A DNA stretch of 64,000 nt from Dendronalium phyllosphericum CENA369 (GTDB taxonomy: Bacteria > Cyanobacteriota > Cyanobacteriia > Cyanobacteriales > Nostocaceae). Positions 48,419 through 55,366 of the stretch are shown here, piece by piece. Every line of letters starts with the position of its first letter. Position 1 is the stretch's first letter. The stretch covers positions 33,392-97,391 of the forward strand of contig NZ_JAECZA010000313.1 in NCBI RefSeq assembly GCF_016056275.1, given 5' to 3'. The position numbers and the translations under genes were made by a program. The notes under the pieces are model-generated. The model was not told the origin of the DNA. It worked only from the letters and a program-made list of their open reading frames with translations, and made no database searches.

Positions 48419-48419
48419 T

Positions 48420-49505
48420 ATGCAACTACTATCTCTTCAAAGTTCATTGTCAAGCGTGCTAGATGCTCTGCAAGATATAGCCAATAATGTTGAAATCAAG
48501 TCCGACTTCTGTATTAGCCATCCAGCTTACAAACCCTTGGATATTCCTGCTGAGGTAGTAACTCGTTTTCAACGGACACCCTTGGATCTGCAAAATAAGT
48601 ACTTGAGTCTGCAACTGCAAAGTTTTCTCTATGGTATTTACTACAATGGGTCTCTACAAGCTCACTTGGCAACAGGTATTGGTTCAGGTGACTTAGCACT
48701 GCATCAGAATCTAGAGAACAATACTTTTCTGGGGGTAGACCTGGATTTTTACGATCGCCTACATAATAGTAATCTTGGTGAAGGCTACTTCGCTCCCGGT
48801 TGGTCTGTGCTGCGACAAGAAAGTGATGGGAGTATCGCTGTTACTAAAAGCGGTTTGACTTTGCATATTGAGCGCGATCGCCATTTACAACCTACCGAGC
48901 GATCCGCCTCCGTAGGCAGTATAGTAGCTATCCGTATGCCTCGCAATCTAGTTCAAAACGGCTTTTACATGGCCGTTAGCAATGCCGGGCCAGACACTTC
49001 TCCTCAAACAGTCAGAGTTTACTTTAACTTGACACCTGAAGGTGCGATCGCGGTTATGGAAAGCCTGACACGGCAATTAAATCAAATCAAAATTCCTTTC
49101 ACCTTTAAAGTGCTATACAACCCTTCTGATTACGGACGCTATGACAGTGGGGTTCTCTACTTTGAGAAAAGCAATTATCAAGCAATCTGGCAAGTGTTAA
49201 GAACTATCTATGCAGAAAAGCGATCGCATTTCCGCACCGAAGTACCCCTGTTTACAAAATTTCTGGCCCCTGGAATTGCTCTAGCAGAAGAACCAGATTT
49301 TAAATTTGCTGAGTCGGAAAGTTTTGGGATGAATCGCTGTCAAATTGTTGCTAATGCTTTGCTAGAAGCTCGTCAACAAGGTGATGAATCGCCCCAAAGC
49401 CGCATGGCATTTATCCGTCAGCACTTTTCCCTTCTAGGAATTGACTGGCAGCATTCTTACCTCAATGCCAACTCTGAAGATATCTACACTCCATTAGACC
49501 AATGA
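48420..49505 (+). CDS. HopA1-family protein (putative phospho-Ser/Thr lyase)
   Basis: LQSFLYGIYYNGSL, LGEGYFAPGWSVLRQE, YFNLTPEGAIAVMESLTRQLNQIKIPFTFKVLYNPSDYGRYDSGVLYF, MNRCQIVANALLEA. Confidence 0.8.
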   Translation: MQLLSLQSSLSSVLDALQDIANNVEIKSDFCISHPAYKPLDIPAEVVTRFQRTPLDLQNKYLSLQLQSFLYGIYYNGSLQAHLATGIGSGDLALHQNLENNTFLGVDLDFYDRLHNSNLGEGYFAPGWSVLRQESDGSIAVTKSGLTLHIERDRHLQPTERSASVGSIVAIRMPRNLVQNGFYMAVSNAGPDTSPQTVRVYFNLTPEGAIAVMESLTRQLNQIKIPFTFKVLYNPSDYGRYDSGVLYFEKSNYQAIWQVLRTIYAEKRSHFRTEVPLFTKFLAPGIALAEEPDFKFAESESFGMNRCQIVANALLEARQQGDESPQSRMAFIRQHFSLLGIDWQHSYLNANSEDIYTPLDQ

Positions 49506-50518
49506 AACTAACCGATCTTGCATCGCCTCAAGTAGCTGAAGCTAGCAAAGTTAGTCATGTAATAAATAATTTTCCAGAATCAGATTTACCTTTTTACCGC
49601 AAACTGGGGCGGACAGATTTAACAGTCAGCTGTCTTGGGTTGGGTGGTGGTGGTAACATCTCAAGTGGGGATACTCTTTACGCTTTCGAGCGGGGGATTA
49701 ACTACTTTTTCTACTCTAGCGATTTGCACCACTATATTTACAGTTCCATGTCTGGAGCGCTGCGTCAGATGTGTAACCGTCGTTCCTCGGTGCGAGAGAA
49801 AGTGGTGCTGGCGACTGTGACTTATATCAAAAGTCCAGAAATGGCTCTAGCCGCTCTATTGGATCAATTCGTAGAACTAGAAATTGATTATATTGATGTA
49901 TTGTTCTGGGGCTGGATTGGTTCTAGCGATCGCTCAATTTTACAGGATTGCTTGCAACTTTCGCCTGATTTAAGAGGCACTAATTCTGTTTATCAACGCA
50001 CCATTGAAAGAATGTTTGGTGCTTCAGAAAGACTCAAGAAAATGGGAGCCGTCCGCTATATTGGTGCTTCATTCCACGATATCAATTTAGCGCAACAGTG
50101 CTTAGATAGCGATTTGTTAGATGTAGTCATGGTCAGACACAATGTCGCGCATCGGTCTGCTCAAAGTCAAATATTTAATCAATTGGACGTGCAAGACTCT
50201 TCTCGACAGGGTATCGTCACTTTTAAATCTACAGGTTCTCACTCAGGCGCACTCTGGGATGTTCCGAGTAGTTTACCAGAAAAATGCTGGCAACCTACTG
50301 TTCCCGATCTATATCGATATTCGTTAACGCAGAATTGTGTCGATGTTTGCTTAACAGGTTTGACTAACCGCAAAGAAATTGATGCAGCGATCGCAGGCGT
50401 TCAGCAAGGTAAACTAACTACCGCTGAAGTTGAATATTTGAATCTTTACGGCGATTTACATCACAATCAACAAACAAGTCTCGCAATTCCACCCGAAAAA
50501 CTGATTTATCGTAGCTAA
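49502..50518 (+). CDS. Aldo/keto reductase-fold protein with degenerate catalytic tetrad
   Basis: YRKLGRTDLTVSCLGLGGGG, FERGINYFFYSSDLHHYIYSS, VVLATVTYIK, IDVLFWGWI, AVRYIGASFHD; overlaps the HopA1-like gene by 4 nt. Confidence 0.8.
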   Translation: MKLTDLASPQVAEASKVSHVINNFPESDLPFYRKLGRTDLTVSCLGLGGGGNISSGDTLYAFERGINYFFYSSDLHHYIYSSMSGALRQMCNRRSSVREKVVLATVTYIKSPEMALAALLDQFVELEIDYIDVLFWGWIGSSDRSILQDCLQLSPDLRGTNSVYQRTIERMFGASERLKKMGAVRYIGASFHDINLAQQCLDSDLLDVVMVRHNVAHRSAQSQIFNQLDVQDSSRQGIVTFKSTGSHSGALWDVPSSLPEKCWQPTVPDLYRYSLTQNCVDVCLTGLTNRKEIDAAIAGVQQGKLTTAEVEYLNLYGDLHHNQQTSLAIPPEKLIYRS

Positions 50519-50525
50519 TGGCGAA

Positions 50526-50649
50526 TAAGTAGGTCGATGTTAAAAATTGTTGTTATGACAAGGCAGGAGGCAGAGGGCAGAAGGAAAGAGGGTTTTAGGC
50601 AACTTTACTTTTTGTTACATACTTCGATTTATTTGCATCGTTCTACTTA
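50526..50649. mobile_element. MITE-like element
   Basis: Imperfect inverted ends TAAGTAGGTCGATGTTAAAAAT... / ...atttatttgcatcgttctactta around a purine-rich heptamer core (ggcaggaggcagagggcagaagg). Confidence 0.5.
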
Positions 50650-50686
50650 ATTTCATCCAAATCAACTTTTACAAGGAAACAAAACA

Positions 50687-51454
50687 ATGACAGAAACTTT
50701 GGCAAACACAGAATTAATATCCCTTCCAGAAATTGTAGCAACAGATGAAGATGTGATTGCTTACCTGCGCTATTCTCACAAAATAGCTGAATATGCAGTT
50801 TTAGCCGAACGAAATGCATTTATTTTAAATATTTGTCAACAGTTTAATTTAACTGTTACTGATGAGGAATTGCAAACAGCCGGAGATGCATTTCGACTCG
50901 AACATAAGTTACTGGGAGTTTCTGAAACCTTAGCTTGGCTTCAACAGCAACGAATTACTGTAGACGATTGGTCTAAAGGTATCAGATTGGAATTACTTAC
51001 GAAGAAGTTAAAAGAATATCTGTTTGGGGATGCTGTTGACGATCATTATCTAAGTAATCGTCAAAATTATCAACGTGTTGCTTTATCTCAGATTTTAGTC
51101 AGCGATCTAACAGAAGCTCAGAAAGTAACTTATGCAATTCAAGAGTCAAATGAGTCTTTTTGTGCTTTAGCACTAGAATACTCCAAAGGTAAACAATCTA
51201 AACAAAATGGTGGTTTTGTTGGCGTTCGCTTTCTTTCAGAATTAATGCCAGAGATTGCACAAGCTATTTCTCAAGCAAAAGAAGGTGATGCGATCGGGCC
51301 AATACATACAAAATTGGGTTATCACATTCTGAGAATTGAGAAGTGCTTTCCTGCTGAATTTAGTGAAAGTCGAGAGCAGGTCTTAGAATCTCTTTTTCAA
51401 CGTTGGCTGCAAGCAAATACTACCTCTAATTCGCTTAATGAACACCATTTATAG
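50687..51454 (+). CDS. PpiC/parvulin-type peptidylprolyl isomerase
   Basis: YQRVALSQILVSDLTEAQKVTYAIQESNESFCALALEYSKGKQSKQNGGFVGVRFLSELMPEIAQAISQAKEGDAIGPIHTKLGYHILRIEK. Confidence 0.85.
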   Translation: MTETLANTELISLPEIVATDEDVIAYLRYSHKIAEYAVLAERNAFILNICQQFNLTVTDEELQTAGDAFRLEHKLLGVSETLAWLQQQRITVDDWSKGIRLELLTKKLKEYLFGDAVDDHYLSNRQNYQRVALSQILVSDLTEAQKVTYAIQESNESFCALALEYSKGKQSKQNGGFVGVRFLSELMPEIAQAISQAKEGDAIGPIHTKLGYHILRIEKCFPAEFSESREQVLESLFQRWLQANTTSNSLNEHHL

Positions 51455-51530
51455 TTTTTATTTTCCATGTTTGACTCAGATAATCATTTGTTAGTGCAAA
51501 TGATTAAGTTTTAGCTGCCTCTAATCTATT

Positions 51531-51756
51531 GTGGAAACACCCGGACTCATGACTGGACTTGCTGGTATCGGTTACGAACTGCTGCGACTTATACCGTTTC
51601 ACTTTAAATTTGATACGAATAGGTCGCAGGGGGGCAGAGGAGCAGAGGGGCAGGGGAGCAGGGGAGAAATTATTTGTATCATTTATTTGGTGAAATGGTA
51701 TTACAGAACCAACGCTGATTCCTTCAGTGTTGACACTAGCACCACCAAGACCTTAG
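51531..51756 (+). pseudogene. C-terminal remnant of LanM (class II lanthipeptide synthetase, LanC-like domain end), interrupted by a MITE
   Basis: VETPGLMTGLAGIGYELLRL at 51531-51590, then after the inserted element EPTLIPSVLTLAPPRP* at 51706-51756. Confidence 0.72.
51591..51701. mobile_element. MITE-like element inserted in the lanM remnant
   Basis: Inverted ends ataccgtttcactttaaatttgatac / gtatcatttatttggtgaaatggtat around gcaggggggcagaggagcagaggggcaggggagcagggg. Confidence 0.75.
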
Positions 51757-52032
51757 TGTAAATAATTTTGAAATTTGCAAATTCTTGATTTCTTCTGTTT
51801 GCTTTGAAGTTCTCGATAGTTCTTGCAAAAGCTATGCTGACGATTCAAATAGGATTGCTGTAGCTACTTGGAAAGTGTAGCAATTAGTTGTAGTGTTTGT
51901 AGGGTAAATGCGATCGCTCCACCGAAACAGAGCAATAAACATGCTTTCAGCACACTATTCGGGCAATACCTGCACGTAAATATTAGTAAAAATTTCTTGC
52001 CAATTTAACTATTGGATACTCATGAATCCTAA

Positions 52033-55000
52033 ATGCTCGTAGTTGATAAAACTACTGCCAATCGAGAGGGAAAAATGTCTAGAACAACTAGATACAGGCA
52101 ACGTTGGGAATGGAAATTAGGAATAGCAATTTGGTTGGCGATGAATGGAGCGATCGCTTCCTCTATTAATTGTGCTTCTGCTCAAATTACTCCCGATGGC
52201 ACTCTCCCCAACAAGACTAGTGTTACAGCGATTGACGACATCAGTATTATTGAAGGCGGAACCCAAGCAGGAAAAAACTTGTTCCACAGTTTTGAGCAGT
52301 TTTCTGTCCTCTCTAGGCATACAGCTTACTTCAACAATGCTCTTGATATTCAAAACATTATTAGTCGGGTAACAGGTAAATCAGTCTCAAATATTGATGG
52401 TTTAATTGGCGCTAATGGCAATGCCAACTTATTTCTCATCAATCCCAATGGAATTATATTTGGCCCCAATGCAGCCCTGAATATTGGCGGCTTGTTTCTA
52501 GCAAGTACGGCCAGTAGTCTGAATTTTAGCGATAACACAAAGTTTAGTGCAATTACTCCTCAAAACACACCACTGCTGACTGTCAGTGTACCAACTGGTT
52601 TGCAATATGGCGAAGCAGCAAAAGGCATACTTATACAACAGGGGTTTTTAGCACTAGATAAAAGCTTGGCATTAATCGGCGGCGATGTGGACTTGGATGG
52701 TGCTTTCTTAGCTACAAAAGGTAGTCTCAATTTGGGAGGAATCGCCGCAGCAGGAACAGTAGGATTGAATGTAAATGGTAACAATCTGCGCTTGAATTTT
52801 CCCAATGATGTAGCACGGGCAAATATATCACTGATAAATAAAGCTACGGTGGCTACCTTTGCTAACAAAGGAGGTAGTGATATTCAAGTGTGGGGCAGAA
52901 ACATCAAGCTACAGAATGGTTCCCAAATTGCAACTTTAACTCAAGGGGCAGAATCAGGAGGCAACTTAAGTGTGAATGCTTCGGAGTCAGTTGCAGTAAT
53001 TGGCACTTCAGACGATGGTCAATTAAGTAGTCGCTTGTTTACTACTGCTACTGAAGGCACAACAGGGAATGCAGGAGATTTAACAATTAATACCCGACAA
53101 TTACTGATTCAAGATAGGGCACAGGTCAGTACTGGTACATTAAGTAGTAGCCAAGGCGGAAATTTGACGATAAATACTAGTGAATTGCTGCTTAAGGATG
53201 GAGCACAGGTTACTGCTGGTACATTTGGTGACGGTAAGGGAGGAAATTTAAGCGTTACTGCCAACAAAGTTCAATTGATTGGTATTTACGCTAATAGTCA
53301 GGATGTCAGCGGTTTGTTTACTACCATTCAAGGCGCAGGCAATGGCGGAAACTTAACGATTAATACAGGTGAGTTGCTGGTTCGGGATGGGGCGCAAGTC
53401 AATACTGCTACATTTAGTAGTGGCAAGGGTGGGAGTTTGACTATTACCGCCGATAAAGTACAACTGATTGGGATTTCCCCTGATAGTCAGTTCGCAAGCG
53501 GCTTGTTTGCCAGTGCTGCCAAAGATACAACTGGGAATGCGGGAGACTTGACCATTCATACAGGTGAGTTACTGATTCAGGGTGGAGCAAAGGTAGATAC
53601 CAGTACATCTGGTGCTGGTAAGGGTGGAGATTTGACTATCACCGCTGACAAAGTACAACTGATTGGTCGCTCTGCTAATCAAGAGTTTATTAGCAACTTG
53701 AAAGCTGAAGCAAACCCAGAAGCAACTGGAAAAGCCGGAAATTTAACGATTAACACTGGTGAGTTGCTGATTCAGGATGGAGCAGATGTCACAGCTGGTA
53801 CATTTGGTGCTGGCAAAGGTGGAGATTTAACTATCACCGCTGACAAAGTGCTTTTGTTTAATGAATCTGCTGATAGTCTGTATAGTAGCTTGACTGTTCA
53901 AGCTGACCGAGGCGCAACCGCAGATGCAGGAAACTTGACAATTAACACAGGTGAGTTGCTGGTTCGGGATGGGGCACAAGTAACTGCTAATACATATGGT
54001 ACTGGTAAGGGAGGGAATTTGAGCATCACTGCTAGCAAAGTACAACTGATTGGTAGCTCCTCCAATGGTCAGTTTGCTAGCGGCTTGTCTGTTAGTACCG
54101 AGCGCAGCGCAACCGGAGACGCGGGAGAGTTGAGGATTAACACTGGTGAGTTGCTAATTCAGGATGGAGCACAGGCAAGTGCTGGCACATTTAGTGTTGG
54201 CAAGGGAGGAAATCTTACCGTCATAGCTGATAAAGTACAACTAATTGGTCGCTCCACCAATGATCGTCCCAGTAGCTTGGCAGTTCAAGCTAACAGAGGC
54301 TCATCCGGAAATGCGGGAGAGTTGACGATTAACACAGGTGAATTACTGATTCAAGATGGAGCACAAGTCAGTGCTGCCACATTAAGTAGTGGTAATGGAG
54401 GTAATTTGACTGTTACCGCCGACAAAATACAACTGATTGGTAGTGCCAATAACCAATATTTAACTGGTTTGTTTGCTATTGCTGGGCAAAGTGCAACTGG
54501 AAATGCAGGAGATTTGACCATCAATACTGGTGAATTACTGATTCAGGATGGCGCAGAAGCCACAGTTAATAGCTTTGGAAAAGGTGTAGCAGGCAGCCTT
54601 GGCATCACTGCTAATTCTTTGCTACTCAACAACGGTAAGATTACAGCACAAACTTTTTCTGGCAATGGCGGCAACCTGAAGCTGAACCTTGCAGACTTCT
54701 TGCTCATGCGCCGTAGCAGTGAAATCTCCACTACTGCGGGTACAGCACAGCAGGGTGGAGATGGAGGTAATATTGCGATCAACGCTCCTAATGGCTTTAT
54801 CATTGCTGTCCCTAGTGAAAATAATGATATCACCGCCAATGCCTACATAGGCAAAGGTGGTACAGTCAAAATCAATGCTTTTGGTATCTATGGCATTCAA
54901 TTTCGAGACAAAGAAAACCCACAGACAAGTGATATTACTGCCAGTTCTGATTTTGGTTTGAACGGCACTGTAGAACTTAATACACCTGATATTGACCCTG

Positions 55001-55317
55001 ATAGTGGCTTAGTTGAGTTGCCAATCATCCCAGTTGATACTGAATTAGCACAAGGTTGTACTGCCGGGGGAACTGTAGCTAAGAGCGAATTTAATATTAT
55101 TGGTCGCGGCGGCTTGCCCCCTAATCCAGGCGAAGCTCTCAACACTGATGCTGTACAGGTAGATTTGATAACTCTTAATTCAGAAGTTGCTCCAAAATCT
55201 CCGACAGCTAGCCCAACACAAAATTCTATTATAGAAGCTCAGAATTGGGTGATTGATGCTAAAGGCAATGTGACTCTCACTGCAAACGCTCCCCACACTT
55301 CTAGTTGCCAGAGGTAA
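52033..55317 (+). CDS. Filamentous-hemagglutinin-like two-partner-secretion exoprotein (start may be 52075)
   Basis: TPS domain: FHSFEQFSVLSRHTAYFNN...NIISRVTGKSVSNIDGLIGANGNANLFLINPNGIIFGPNAALNIGG; repetitive beta-helix body. Confidence 0.88.
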   Translation: MLVVDKTTANREGKMSRTTRYRQRWEWKLGIAIWLAMNGAIASSINCASAQITPDGTLPNKTSVTAIDDISIIEGGTQAGKNLFHSFEQFSVLSRHTAYFNNALDIQNIISRVTGKSVSNIDGLIGANGNANLFLINPNGIIFGPNAALNIGGLFLASTASSLNFSDNTKFSAITPQNTPLLTVSVPTGLQYGEAAKGILIQQGFLALDKSLALIGGDVDLDGAFLATKGSLNLGGIAAAGTVGLNVNGNNLRLNFPNDVARANISLINKATVATFANKGGSDIQVWGRNIKLQNGSQIATLTQGAESGGNLSVNASESVAVIGTSDDGQLSSRLFTTATEGTTGNAGDLTINTRQLLIQDRAQVSTGTLSSSQGGNLTINTSELLLKDGAQVTAGTFGDGKGGNLSVTANKVQLIGIYANSQDVSGLFTTIQGAGNGGNLTINTGELLVRDGAQVNTATFSSGKGGSLTITADKVQLIGISPDSQFASGLFASAAKDTTGNAGDLTIHTGELLIQGGAKVDTSTSGAGKGGDLTITADKVQLIGRSANQEFISNLKAEANPEATGKAGNLTINTGELLIQDGADVTAGTFGAGKGGDLTITADKVLLFNESADSLYSSLTVQADRGATADAGNLTINTGELLVRDGAQVTANTYGTGKGGNLSITASKVQLIGSSSNGQFASGLSVSTERSATGDAGELRINTGELLIQDGAQASAGTFSVGKGGNLTVIADKVQLIGRSTNDRPSSLAVQANRGSSGNAGELTINTGELLIQDGAQVSAATLSSGNGGNLTVTADKIQLIGSANNQYLTGLFAIAGQSATGNAGDLTINTGELLIQDGAEATVNSFGKGVAGSLGITANSLLLNNGKITAQTFSGNGGNLKLNLADFLLMRRSSEISTTAGTAQQGGDGGNIAINAPNGFIIAVPSENNDITANAYIGKGGTVKINAFGIYGIQFRDKENPQTSDITASSDFGLNGTVELNTPDIDPDSGLVELPIIPVDTELAQGCTAGGTVAKSEFNIIGRGGLPPNPGEALNTDAVQVDLITLNSEVAPKSPTASPTQNSIIEAQNWVIDAKGNVTLTANAPHTSSCQR
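53061..54620 (+). repeat. About eight tandem repeats of roughly 64 aa in the exoprotein
   Basis: Recurring unit GNAGDLTINTGELLIQDGAQVxAxTFGxGKGGNLTITADKVQLIGxSxN. Confidence 0.85.
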
Positions 55318-55366
55318 AAAATTTATCGTTGCAAATTGCACTGCCCATTTTGCCAAGGCTAAGAAG

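Noticed and set aside
48514-48699. Various 60-70 aa ORFs (e.g. 48514-48699, 49635-49820, 50142-50327) as genes
   Set aside because: Nested in longer, well-supported coding sequences with no start-site or homology support.
51531-51761. ORF 51531-51761 as an intact small protein or second RiPP precursor
   Set aside because: Its first 20 codons are a LanM C-terminal fragment and the remainder runs through a MITE; the true LanM frame resumes at 51706 in another phase.
54543-54900. Antisense ORFs under the TPS exoprotein (also 52560-52868, 53827-54045, 54897-55145)
   Set aside because: Repetitive coding sequence keeps antisense frames open; no independent coding evidence.
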